Origin: Desulfotruncus arcticus DSM 17038 | Lineage (GTDB): Bacteria; Bacillota; Desulfotomaculia; Desulfotomaculales; Desulfallaceae | Assembly: GCF_900113335.1 (NCBI RefSeq) | Contig: NZ_FOOX01000002.1 | Location: 1-64,000, forward strand | DNA length: 64,000 nt | Direction of reading: 5' to 3' | Shown here: one piece after another, positions 8,658 through 16,409 of the stretch | Layout: each line of letters starts with the position of its first letter | How positions within the stretch are numbered: the first letter of the stretch is position 1 | Program-made: the position numbers and the translations under genes | Notes under the pieces: generated by a model | Seen by the model: only the letters and a program-made list of their open reading frames with translations | What the model was told of the DNA's origin: nothing | Database searches by the model: none

Positions 8658-9773
8658 ATGATGCAAAAAAATAAAATGGATTTTATTGTGCCAAAGAGAG
8701 CATTCGGCAATACTGGAGTTAAAATATCGAAACTCTGTCTTGGGGGAGGATCCTTTGGAAGCACAGACAGCCAAGCTTTGCTGGATGAAGCCTTGAGGCA
8801 CGGTGTGAATTGCTGGGAGATTGTTTCATTTACTGGAAAAGTATATGCTGAATACTTCCAAAAAAATCCCGGGATACGAGAAAGAGTTTTTTTGTCTGGG
8901 AAAGTTTATTCAACAGATCCAGTTATCATGCAGGAACAGTTGGACAAAATTCTCAAAGAGAATGAGACTTCCTATATTGACTTTTTAGCAATACATTCAG
9001 TGAATGACATCAAAACGCTCAATAGTGATGTAAAAAAATGGGTTGAGAAAGTCAAAAAGGAAAAAAAGATTAGATTTTTCGGATTCTGCACCCACAAAAA
9101 TATGGATAACTGCCTCAGCGGCGCCTCTGAGCTCGGTTGGATAGATGGAATTCAAACGTTTTACAACTATAGGATGCAGAATATTAAAAGCATGGATGAC
9201 GCTTTGCAGAAATGCTATGAAAAAGGCATTGGCATATTTGCTGTTAAGTCCATGGGGTTCTGTGTCCAGAAAAAAGCTGAGCTGCAGAAGCTTCCGAGCA
9301 AGGAAAAGATAGATTCATTATTGAAAGTTTATCATATGTCCTTTGAGCAATCAAAACTAAAGGCAATTTGGCAAAATCCTTCTTTAACATCAATCTGCTC
9401 TCTCATGCCTAACTCAGCTATTTTACAATCAAATGTTTTGGCAGCTATTGATGAGAATCCACTCAACCCTGAGATTTTAAGATTGTTGGTAGATTATGCA
9501 TATGCCACTGGAAATTATTTCTGTAGGCGCTGTGGTGCATGCGAAACAACAAACATCGACAAGATACCTATATTTGACATTATGGAAATGCTCATGTATT
9601 CAAGAGGATATGGTAGACCAGATTTGGTTGCTCAGAGGTTTGCACAAATGCCAAGTGGGATTCAGAGTAAGATAGATAGTAGCGATTATTCGAGTGCCGA
9701 AAAAATATGTCCTCAGAAAATGCCAATAACCCAACTCATGAAGGAAGCCTATCAAGAATTTCACAAAGAATAA
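8658..9773 (+). CDS. Aldo/keto reductase-family protein with C-terminal Fe-S motif
   Basis: A 371-residue TIM-barrel protein. The N-terminal AFGNTGVKISKLCLGGG and the later FLSGKV and FLAIHSV match the conserved Lys and His of aldo/keto reductases. At the usual Asp/Tyr positions the sequence reads NCWEIVSFTGK, so the canonical Asp is Glu and the Tyr may be Phe. The C-terminus has CRRCGAC and, about 70 residues further on, ICP, which together resemble the 4Fe-4S site of ferredoxin-like members of this family. ATG at 8658 follows a GGGGAGGGGTGGAG site; upstream in-frame starts have poorer spacing. It is monocistronic. The substrate is unknown. Confidence 0.8.
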   Translation: MMQKNKMDFIVPKRAFGNTGVKISKLCLGGGSFGSTDSQALLDEALRHGVNCWEIVSFTGKVYAEYFQKNPGIRERVFLSGKVYSTDPVIMQEQLDKILKENETSYIDFLAIHSVNDIKTLNSDVKKWVEKVKKEKKIRFFGFCTHKNMDNCLSGASELGWIDGIQTFYNYRMQNIKSMDDALQKCYEKGIGIFAVKSMGFCVQKKAELQKLPSKEKIDSLLKVYHMSFEQSKLKAIWQNPSLTSICSLMPNSAILQSNVLAAIDENPLNPEILRLLVDYAYATGNYFCRRCGACETTNIDKIPIFDIMEMLMYSRGYGRPDLVAQRFAQMPSGIQSKIDSSDYSSAEKICPQKMPITQLMKEAYQEFHKE

Positions 9774-9938
9774 AAGGTTTAGAGGTAAAAAAGATAAACA
9801 GGAACGATGCTTCATCTCTTATCTCTGGTTTCGTTAGCCGGGGAATACTGCTGAGCTTTGTTGGAAGACTAAATCTGAGGATGTTTACATTGATCAATTT
9901 ATTTAAGATAAGTTATTCACTAAAAAAATAATGCATCC

Positions 9939-10274
9939 TTATTCTAATCTTTCCATTAATTTAAGGCTAAAACCTATGCGCTCAATTTCTTTTCTTGTTA
10001 AAACATCCCCCTCTTGGGGTCTAATATTCAATTTGAAAGCAATGGCAAATTGCCCAACTTGTTGATGAAACTGAATTCTATTCATTTTTATATTTTCACC
10101 TAACAGGTCTGACATAACTTCAGCCGTAGCTTCGTGCCCAATGGCCGAAAGAAACCCATTTTGTTTTATATACCTCTTTGCAGTAGCTGCATCTATATCT
10201 TTGATAGAATACAAACCGTTAGTAGTAGCTACTGTTCCGTTAAATAGAGCGACAGGCAGTTTTACATCCTTCAT
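9939..10274 (-). CDS. DUF1874 protein (YddF / AcrIII-1 ring-nuclease family)
   Basis: A 111-residue protein with the DUF1874 pattern: LFNGTVATTNGLYSI at the N-terminus, FLSAIGHEAT in the middle, NRIQFHQQVGQFA, and a C-terminal DVLTRKEIERIG. The family includes viral AcrIII-1, which destroys the cyclic tetra-adenylate alarm of type III CRISPR, the bacterial Crn2, and YddF of the Bacillus element ICEBs1. The catalytic histidine of AcrIII-1 lies in the G-H-x-x-T motif; here it is His47. The ATG at 10274 follows TAGGAGAC. No CRISPR genes are in the window, so a mobile-element or anti-defence origin is as likely as a host role. Confidence 0.85.
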   Translation of the reverse strand: MKDVKLPVALFNGTVATTNGLYSIKDIDAATAKRYIKQNGFLSAIGHEATAEVMSDLLGENIKMNRIQFHQQVGQFAIAFKLNIRPQEGDVLTRKEIERIGFSLKLMERLE

Positions 10275-10585
10275 TTTTGTCTCCTATTAATAATTGTTTT
10301 TGATACTTCGACAGTATACTATAAATTTCTTTTGGGTTCTATATTAAGCTTGCAAAATATCATTTTACATAGACGACCTACCCGTTGCCTACCGCTGGCG
10401 CCGATGCTGACACTGGTGCCAAGTGACAAACTGCATGGTTAAAGAGGAACTGCCGTCACGGACACAGTGGCGGAAGGACGTGGGCCACCGGTGTATCGGT
10501 GTGAGGCGCGGCAGAAGTTAGCTTGTGATTTGGTGCTGGGGAATGAGGGGGGCGCTGGAGAGGGTATGGGAGGAGGTTGATTGAG
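10275..10585. other. Divergent intergenic region
   Basis: The left end holds the promoter region of the DUF1874 gene (an AT-rich TATAGTATACTG stretch at about 10307-10322, read on the minus strand). The rest, about 10375-10570, is GC-rich without an open frame that I would call a gene. A GGGAGGAGG ribosome binding site ends it. Confidence 0.4.
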
Positions 10586-10960
10586 ATGGCTGAGCTATTT
10601 TCTAAGAAGCCTGATTTGCTGGTTAAATTGTCAGCTGCCTCCTTAGCATTGTCAAATGCCGCGGTAAAGCTATATATGTATAAAAAGGACATGCTAGATG
10701 AGCTAAGGAGAGATGTTGAGTTTTACGAGGAATTAAAACAAGCATACATTGATTCTGCAGAAATAGATGAAATTCTTGCTGAAAAATTTGCTACCATATC
10801 AATATCTTTAATTGTACCAATGACGCGTTCTGAAGAAAAGGTTAAAGCCGGACCATTTAATGTTTCCTATGATATAAGCACTGTCATACTTGACACAAAA
10901 AGTATAGCATATAATCGCAAAACGCCCCTTTCAGGGCGTTTTGCCGGTGCTGCCTTTTAG
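10586..10960 (+). CDS. Hypothetical protein
   Basis: A protein of 124 residues from the ATG at 10586, which has GGGAGGAGG at a good distance; the TTG at 10577 is less likely. The first 75 residues look helical (KLSAASLALSNAAVKLYMYKK, then charged heptad-like residues) and suit a small coiled-coil or DNA-packing type protein. The last 15 codons run through a terminator hairpin at 10916-10943, which is unusual and suggests that the original stop was lost by frameshift. No family recognised. Confidence 0.5.
   Translation: MAELFSKKPDLLVKLSAASLALSNAAVKLYMYKKDMLDELRRDVEFYEELKQAYIDSAEIDEILAEKFATISISLIVPMTRSEEKVKAGPFNVSYDISTVILDTKSIAYNRKTPLSGRFAGAAF
10916..10943. terminator. Terminator hairpin
   Basis: GCAAAACGCCC and GGGCGTTTTGC form an 11-bp perfect stem with loop CTTTCA. 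It sits inside the end of the plus-strand frame and just downstream of the minus-strand YjcZ-like gene, so it can serve both directions. Confidence 0.8.
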
Positions 10961-11091
10961 CAAACTCCGCCGCAACCTATGAATCCCATTCCGAACACCA
11001 GTAAGATTAGAATCAGAAACAGAATGAAACTCCCGTCAAAGAAAGGTGCACCACCACCACAACCTGCTCCACAGCCTGCTCCATAACCCAT
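10957..11091 (-). CDS. YjcZ-like small Gly/Cys-rich membrane peptide
   Basis: A 44-residue frame preceded by a strong GGAGGATG site. The N-terminus is Gly/Cys-rich (MGYGAGCGAGCGGG), followed by one hydrophobic helix (FILFLILILLVFGMGF) and a terminal GCGGVC. This is the plan of YjcZ-family sporulation proteins of Firmicutes: Gly-rich head, single TM helix, Cys at the end. The stop overlaps the stop of the convergent gene by a few bases. Expected in the forespore or coat, but that is inference. Confidence 0.75.
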   Translation of the reverse strand: MGYGAGCGAGCGGGAPFFDGSFILFLILILLVFGMGFIGCGGVC

Positions 11092-11251
11092 TAATACATC
11101 CTCCTTAGATCAGGTTTAACATTTATTTGCGGTTTATACTATGCAGACATAGGGGAAAATGCTAACGTTGTAATGGAGGATATTGGATAAAGGGCTATGT
11201 ATGCAATGCAAAACATAAACGCCCCCGGCCGCCGACCCAACGGCACAGGGG

Positions 11252-11530
11252 CTATATGAAAGGTGTATATATTATCTTAAAAGTGATGAAAAGCCGAGAT
11301 TCGAATTTAGAGTTGTAGCGGATATTCAGTACTGTGACTATGACCCAAACGGAACACGATACTATCGCAATTCAGTGGACAAGCTTGCGGATGCAGCTGA
11401 AACCTTTAATCAGCATGATCTTGCTTTTACTGTACAACTAGGTGATATTATCGACCGGGGTATCAATAGCTTTTCTACGATTCTTCCGATCTTCAACAAG
11501 ATAGAAGGTCCGAAGTATCAGAGAAATTGA
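11252..11530 (+). pseudogene. Metallophosphoesterase, N-terminal fragment
   Basis: An open frame without a usable start codon encodes FRVVADIQYCDYDPNG, TRYYRNSVDKL and FTVQLGDIIDRG, then stops at 11528. These are the first two metal-binding blocks (D-x-Q/H and GDxxDR) of calcineurin-like phosphoesterases, closest to the ADP-ribose/CDP-alcohol diphosphatase group. The remaining metal ligands (N-H, H, G-H-x-H) are missing, so the enzyme is dead. It borders the AT-rich island that follows. Confidence 0.75.
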
Positions 11531-11788
11531 TTAATGAATAATAGGGTATTGCTTCTTAACGCCTTAATATTTACTGAGCTTATGGACAGCCAAATATAAG
11601 GTGCATATTTTCCATATAGGTTATATTTGATCACCCTTGATTCAATACAGAAGAGCGCCATAGATATTTTTTTGCTGGAAAATCTATAATATAAATGTAA
11701 AAAATCTCTATATTCATGTATAATATAATAAATTAAATTGGCTTGTCCAATCAACAAATTCAAATGGACAGGCTTCCGGGGTGTTTTA

Positions 11789-12937
11789 ATGGAATCGGAA
11801 ACACGTTCATTTGCAGTTTGTGTGGAAGATTTTGAAAACTTAAAATCTATAAAAAAGCTACACTTAAATATTTGGCAACTCCCCAAAGACCTTATTGTTG
11901 ATATAGGAATTCAGGTAGTTATAAATAAAATATTTTTTAAAGGGCGAAGTTATTTCAAGTTCATTTTATATACACCTTTCCTTGTTAACTTAAATAGTAT
12001 AGAGCAATTATATGATTGTTTTAGGGAAAAAAATGTTACCCAGTTAATCTTCAATGACGAAGTTCAGCAGTTTAAACCTATGAACCGAACTTCTCAAAAT
12101 GATACTGCAACATTAGTTTCTTTCTATGGCCGAGAACCTTTATTACTGCTAAAAGCAGAAATAGATAGACTTAATGAACAAAAAATTGAAATATTGCTAA
12201 ATATAGATGATCTCAAGCATGAGGAAATAGAAGATCCATGTAATCTTTATTTAAGATTTAGATACAAGTCTTCGTTAAAAAGTAAAAATATATGCATTTC
12301 CCAGGATGGTGGCTTTTCTGATAATATATTTTATGACATTAGATTTAATGAAATGAGATTACTGCCTATAAATGAACTGACTAATATACAAAGAAACTGT
12401 CTGGGCGTTGATGATTTATACATTTTTATTATTCAGGAATTTGACAGAAAAATAACTACATATGAAAAGGATTTAGAGTATATTAGATTTTTAGAAAAAG
12501 AACATTTTGGTTCTTATTTAAAAGAACTTAAAAGTATAAATAATGATTTTATAATCTATTACTGGAAAATAAAGGGTGGTTTTTCTGAAGACCCGGAAAG
12601 AAGAACCACTACCATTCAAATTCCTAAGGCTATTAATATGGTTGCTGGATTTGAAAAACAGAAAGTTTCTTTTAAACAGTTTCAAGCCGGGGTACTTATA
12701 AACGTTTTTTCAGCGGGAATAATATATAGTAACAAAATATTCCGTACTTATTTTGATAAATTGTTTGAGGGAAACAAATATATTTTAAGATTAATTACTT
12801 CGATTTCTAATTTACTTGATATTATTTTTTTTCTCTTGTTTGTTATAAGTTTTTTATATGGTGTTGCAAAATTAGTAAGATTTACTATATCTTTATATAA
12901 AAAGCCTAATTTTAAGTTTTCTTTTAGAAGATGGTGA
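11789..12937 (+). CDS. AT-rich island gene 1: unknown protein with C-terminal membrane segment
   Basis: A protein of 382 residues from the ATG at 11789 (GGGGTG upstream; a TTG at 11738 is also in frame). Most of it looks soluble and alpha/beta, with many Ile, Asn and Lys. A charged stretch with possible coiled coil lies at about residues 230-270 (EFDRKITTYEKDLEYIRFLEK, broken here by family-unlike residues). The C-terminus has a hydrophobic segment (LLDIIFFLLFVISFLYGV) and a basic tail. I recognise no family. Its strong AT bias differs from its neighbours, and it overlaps or abuts the next gene, so the three island genes are likely one operon. Confidence 0.65.
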   Translation: MESETRSFAVCVEDFENLKSIKKLHLNIWQLPKDLIVDIGIQVVINKIFFKGRSYFKFILYTPFLVNLNSIEQLYDCFREKNVTQLIFNDEVQQFKPMNRTSQNDTATLVSFYGREPLLLLKAEIDRLNEQKIEILLNIDDLKHEEIEDPCNLYLRFRYKSSLKSKNICISQDGGFSDNIFYDIRFNEMRLLPINELTNIQRNCLGVDDLYIFIIQEFDRKITTYEKDLEYIRFLEKEHFGSYLKELKSINNDFIIYYWKIKGGFSEDPERRTTTIQIPKAINMVAGFEKQKVSFKQFQAGVLINVFSAGIIYSNKIFRTYFDKLFEGNKYILRLITSISNLLDIIFFLLFVISFLYGVAKLVRFTISLYKKPNFKFSFRRW

Positions 12938-12942
12938 TTCAA

Positions 12943-13530
12943 ATGTCGAGTTTTACTATTAATAAAATAGCTTACAATTTAAAAACAAATATTAAATATG
13001 ATCATAAACTAAATGATATTTTTAGATTTGCATATGAAGAATATAAGCAATTCTATCCCGATTTTAAAGAATGGTTTTATGATAAGATGGTTATTGATTT
13101 TTATAAAGGAAATAGAATTATATATGCTATTGAAAATGAATACAATAATATTTATGGTATTGCAATTCTAAAAAAACCAAATAACTCAATAAGCTCTAAC
13201 AAAATTTGTAGTCTTTATCTCCTTAAAGAAATTAGGAAATTAGGTTTAGGTACATTACTTTTCACTGATTTTTATAAAGAATTTAATGAAAATATATTTA
13301 ACCCTAACTTGGTTATTACTGTTCCAGAAGAGAGGCTTTTCGAAACCGATGGTGGAATACAGTTTTATAGATTTTTGAATAATCATGGTTTTAAATTGAA
13401 AAATGCTAATAGGGGTAAGTATAGATTGGGCTATCATGAATACGTATTTATAAAAAATTTGTCGGGAGTAAATCATGGAAATCAAAGGTATAATAACCAT
13501 TCAGCCCAAATTTGCCTTAGGAATAGTTAA
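12943..13530 (+). CDS. AT-rich island gene 2: GNAT-type acetyltransferase
   Basis: A protein of 195 residues. The central block YGIAILKKPN, ICSLYLLKEIRKLGLGTLLF fits motif A of GNAT enzymes, with R-K-L-G-L-G as the acetyl-CoA pyrophosphate loop, followed by a helix and later by FYRFLNNHGFK (motif B-like). GNAT enzymes move acetyl groups onto amines of small molecules, proteins or RNA bases; the acceptor is unknown. It starts 5 nt after gene 1 (or overlaps it if the GTG at 12931 is used), and its end overlaps gene 3 by 56 nt. Confidence 0.75.
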   Translation: MSSFTINKIAYNLKTNIKYDHKLNDIFRFAYEEYKQFYPDFKEWFYDKMVIDFYKGNRIIYAIENEYNNIYGIAILKKPNNSISSNKICSLYLLKEIRKLGLGTLLFTDFYKEFNENIFNPNLVITVPEERLFETDGGIQFYRFLNNHGFKLKNANRGKYRLGYHEYVFIKNLSGVNHGNQRYNNHSAQICLRNS

Positions 13531-13984
13531 GGGATTTAAACGTATTGAATGGAGAAAGAAAAATAGCTTTTCCAATTTGAATCATTTTTTATGCTCTAAA
13601 AATAAGAAGTTAAATTTATTAATGTATGTAACTTCTCCAGTTAAAAGTCCTTGTATTGTAGTAGAAACTTCTAACATTGAAATTGGTGACCCAATTGAGA
13701 TTTTTAATAAAAATGCCAGCATTGCTGGCATTTCTTACTTGGATATTTTAAGCTACTATGGTGGTAAACATACTATTGATAAATTATATAATTATAGTGA
13801 TAACACAATATGTGAGAAAGCTTATGTAATTTATATTAAGCATTGTTACTTGATTCACCAAAGTATCTTAACAGAACTCGTTAATTATATAACTGAAATA
13901 AATCTGAGTATTTTAAAGGGTATTCGTTCAGTTCAAGAGTTTAATTACACAATTAACAATAATATGATTTACAAAATATGGTAG
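13475..13984 (+). CDS. AT-rich island gene 3: ASCH/PUA-like domain protein
   Basis: A 169-residue protein starting with GIITIQPKFALGIVKGFKRIEWRKK. The pattern (I-x-P-x-(8)-G-x-K-x-x-E-x-R) is typical of ASCH domains, which have a PUA-like beta barrel and bind or hydrolyse modified nucleosides; E. coli YqfB, an N4-acetylcytidine hydrolase, is a member. A second conserved-looking part is LLMYVTSPVKSPCIVVE. ATG at 13475 lies within the end of the GNAT gene, implying translational coupling. Pairing an acetyltransferase with a possible deacetylating ASCH protein is notable. Confidence 0.7.
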   Translation: MEIKGIITIQPKFALGIVKGFKRIEWRKKNSFSNLNHFLCSKNKKLNLLMYVTSPVKSPCIVVETSNIEIGDPIEIFNKNASIAGISYLDILSYYGGKHTIDKLYNYSDNTICEKAYVIYIKHCYLIHQSILTELVNYITEINLSILKGIRSVQEFNYTINNNMIYKIW

Positions 13985-14230
13985 TATCGGAGATTGCCGT
14001 GAAGATTTTAAACCACCATGACATGGCACCTAAAAATACCCCGGAGGCTGCAACAACAGCGGCATGCAAATGGCCGGCGTTCCCGTAAAGTTTAAAGCCG
14101 GCAAAAATTGCGGTATACGCCAATATGTTAACGGGATTGGCTATGGTCAGAACGAAGGCGGATGAGAAAGCCTTATATAAACCCGGCAATATTATTTTGC
14201 AAATACAGACGGGTATAAATCTGGGCGGTC
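13953..14230 (-). pseudogene. LysE-family transporter, internal fragment
   Basis: On the minus strand the frame reads KAFSSAFVLTIANPVNILAY, then two hydrophobic stretches. F-x-x-G/A-F-x-L-x-x-x-N-P is the fourth-helix signature of LysE/RhtB amino-acid exporters. The first three helices and a start codon are absent and the C-terminus ends abruptly at the island border, so it is a remnant. It flanks the AT-rich island on the right as the phosphoesterase fragment does on the left. Confidence 0.72.
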
Positions 14231-14568
14231 AGATCAAAGATTTAAAAATTATGGACAAAAGGTTTTAAAATAAACATAAGCTCTCCCGTAACCGGAGGGT
14301 CAACACTTTTTGGGTATTTATCATATAGTATTAAAAATGCTTCCCTTTATTATAAACGACCATAAAACATTGCACGTGGCTTTAATGTACCAATAATTCC
14401 CAATCACTTACCGGAGTTAAAAAAAATATGTAAGCGGATTTGCTGATGGGCCAAAAATGCCTAAGTACGGGGTAAATGGCAAATATTTAATTGTTAAATA
14501 CGGATCAATCAATAAATCTCAGCAGTCCGGTACGGTAAGCTGCAATTTATTTTTTAGGAGTTGATCCT
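14231..14568. other. Intergenic region
   Basis: No gene is seen. There is a weak inverted repeat near 14282-14300 (CTCC and CCGGAG) and the TTTTTAGGAG ribosome binding site of the next gene at the end. Confidence 0.35.
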
Positions 14569-15558
14569 GTGGCTGAGGAATGGAGAGGCAAACATCTTTG
14601 GATCTGGCAATTGGAGAAGTCCGGTGATCCGGGTGAAATCGTGAAAAAATCAATTTCCTTGGGGCTCGCCGGATTAATTGTAAAGGCATGGGACGGCGGC
14701 AATTACTGGTCGCAAATTGAAAAAATAGCCGGGTTGGCAAGAGAAGCCGGCTTAGTTGTCGGAGCCTGGGGTTATTCCTATGGAACCAATATCAAGGGAG
14801 AGTTAAACGCTGCAAAACGTGCCGCTGCAGCCGGGGCTGATTGGTTAGTGGTGGATGCTGAAGTGGAGTATGAAAATAAATCCGGTGTAGAAAAAGCAAA
14901 GCAGCTGGGCGACGCCTTCCGAAATAGCTTCAGCGAGCTGACGATAGGTTATACCACCTTTGCTATAGCACAATATCATCCCGGTTTCCCGTACAAGGAA
15001 TTTACCAAGTGGTGTAATGTAGTTTTGCCGCAGGTGTATTGGGGGGAATTCAAAATGGCGGTGAATACGGCACTGGCTAAGACATTGCCGGGGCTCATAA
15101 GCTACGGCTTGCCGATTGCCCCGATCGGGCAGACCTTTAGCTCGGTGCTCCCCGAGGAGATTATTCTTTTTGGTCGGTTGGCTAAAAAAGAGGGGTTATC
15201 CGGCATTAGTTTTTGGGACTGGCAGAGCGCAACTCCCGGGCAGCTCAATGCGGTTGGCAGTGTGGATTACCCAAAGGAGGGAAAACCCGTGGTAAGTGAT
15301 TACGCTAAAGAATCCTGGGAAAAAGCGGTGGCAAAAGGAATTTTAGATGGCACCAACCCCCAGGGGGTGATTACCAGAGAAATGGGGGCGGTGATATTGG
15401 ACCGGCTGGGTTTACTGGATTATTCCACTGTCCCGCAGGAAATGGTGGATGAACTAAAAAAACAGAAGCTGATTACAAATGATCACCCCACCCGGGCCAG
15501 GATTACCTGGGGTGAATTTTCAACTGTAATATTGAGATTATTAAATAAAACCAAGTAA
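14569..15558 (+). CDS. GH25-like TIM-barrel hydrolase with SLH-like C-terminus
   Basis: A 329-residue protein from a GTG start behind TTAGGAG. Residues 1-235 look like a TIM barrel: KHLWIWQLE, GLIVKAWDGG, VVGAWGYSYG, WLVVDAEVEYE (the D-x-E pair expected of GH25-type lysozymes), LPQVYWGEF, and GISFWDWQ at the end. Residues about 245-329 hold SLH-like repeats (WEKAVAKGILDGTNPQG, ITREMGAVILDRLG) as found in wall-binding endolysins. No signal peptide is visible, so it may be phage-derived or exported otherwise. The likely target is peptidoglycan or a related glycan, by inference. Confidence 0.75.
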   Translation: MAEEWRGKHLWIWQLEKSGDPGEIVKKSISLGLAGLIVKAWDGGNYWSQIEKIAGLAREAGLVVGAWGYSYGTNIKGELNAAKRAAAAGADWLVVDAEVEYENKSGVEKAKQLGDAFRNSFSELTIGYTTFAIAQYHPGFPYKEFTKWCNVVLPQVYWGEFKMAVNTALAKTLPGLISYGLPIAPIGQTFSSVLPEEIILFGRLAKKEGLSGISFWDWQSATPGQLNAVGSVDYPKEGKPVVSDYAKESWEKAVAKGILDGTNPQGVITREMGAVILDRLGLLDYSTVPQEMVDELKKQKLITNDHPTRARITWGEFSTVILRLLNKTK

Positions 15559-15570
15559 TATTGTTGATAA

Positions 15571-15601
15571 ATTAGCCGGAGCGGCAAATGCTCCGGCTAA
15601 T
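15571..15601. terminator. Bidirectional terminator
   Basis: A perfect 12-bp stem, ATTAGCCGGAGC against GCTCCGGCTAAT, with a 7-base loop, lies between the convergent hydrolase and pstB genes. Confidence 0.85.
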
Positions 15602-15660
15602 GTCTTCTTTACAGGTTATCACGCTTTTCTCCGTATCCGCACAGGCATTTAGAAGCATAA

Positions 15661-16404
15661 TTACCACATTAAGCCGGAAAAGAAAGCCCTGGTTTTTTCC
15701 CTGTGCGGGTGATTAAACATGTCCCCGGTTGCTCCGCATTCCACCACCTGACCCTCAGCAATAAAAACAGTCTCTTGTGCCACCCTTTTAGCCTGGAAAA
15801 GATTGTGGGTTACAATAGCTATGGTCAGCTGCGCCGATAAATTAACCAAAAGCTGTTCAATTAGCAGTGTGGATGCAGGGTCCAGATTGGAACAGGGCTC
15901 ATCCAGCAGCAGGACTTCCGGTTCAACTGCCAGCATCCGGGCGATGGCCAGCCTTTGTTTTTGACCACCGGACAGCTCGGCCGCGGGTTTATCCAGTTTG
16001 TCCTTAACTTCATCCCACAGACCGGCCTGAAACAGGCATTTTTCAAGTATAGCGGCAAGTTGATTTTTGCCGGCTCCATAATAGCGGGGGCCGAAAAGGA
16101 CATTTTCTTTTATGCTTAAAGGCAGTGCCACCGGGGTTTGAAAAACCAGACCCACCTGGCGCCGAATACCTGCTGCATTCTTGCCGGCATAAATATCGGC
16201 TCCGGCCAATAAAATTTGGCCGCTGCATTTAAAAGCTTTGTCCAATTCAGCTGTTCTGTTGATGCTTCTTAAAAGGGTGGTTTTACCACAGCCCGAGGGG
16301 CCAACTATGGCCGATATGCAATTTTCCTTAAACTCAAGGCCGATGTCCTTTAGTATTTGGCTTTGGCCATACCAGGCACTGAAGTTCTCAATAAGCAACG
16401 ACAT
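15661..16404 (-). CDS. pstB: Phosphate ABC transporter ATP-binding protein
   Basis: A 247-residue ABC ATPase with Walker A GPSGCGKTT, the signature LSGGQKQR, Walker B VLLLDEP and the switch His in IVTHN. It energises phosphate uptake with PstC and PstA. The ATG at 16404 gives the usual PstB start (MSLLIENFSAWYG); a longer in-frame start lies inside pstA. Last gene of pstSCAB, read on the minus strand. Confidence 0.93.
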   Translation of the reverse strand: MSLLIENFSAWYGQSQILKDIGLEFKENCISAIVGPSGCGKTTLLRSINRTAELDKAFKCSGQILLAGADIYAGKNAAGIRRQVGLVFQTPVALPLSIKENVLFGPRYYGAGKNQLAAILEKCLFQAGLWDEVKDKLDKPAAELSGGQKQRLAIARMLAVEPEVLLLDEPCSNLDPASTLLIEQLLVNLSAQLTIAIVTHNLFQAKRVAQETVFIAEGQVVECGATGDMFNHPHREKTRAFFSGLMW

Positions 16405-16409
16405 AAGCT

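Noticed and set aside
9707-9931. A 74-residue plus-strand frame
   Set aside because: It overlaps the end of the aldo/keto reductase in another frame and continues into AT-rich sequence without a plausible start site.
14271-14340. Riboswitch upstream of the hydrolase gene
   Set aside because: The CTCC/GGAG pairing is too short and none of the conserved cores of c-di-GMP or other riboswitches could be found.
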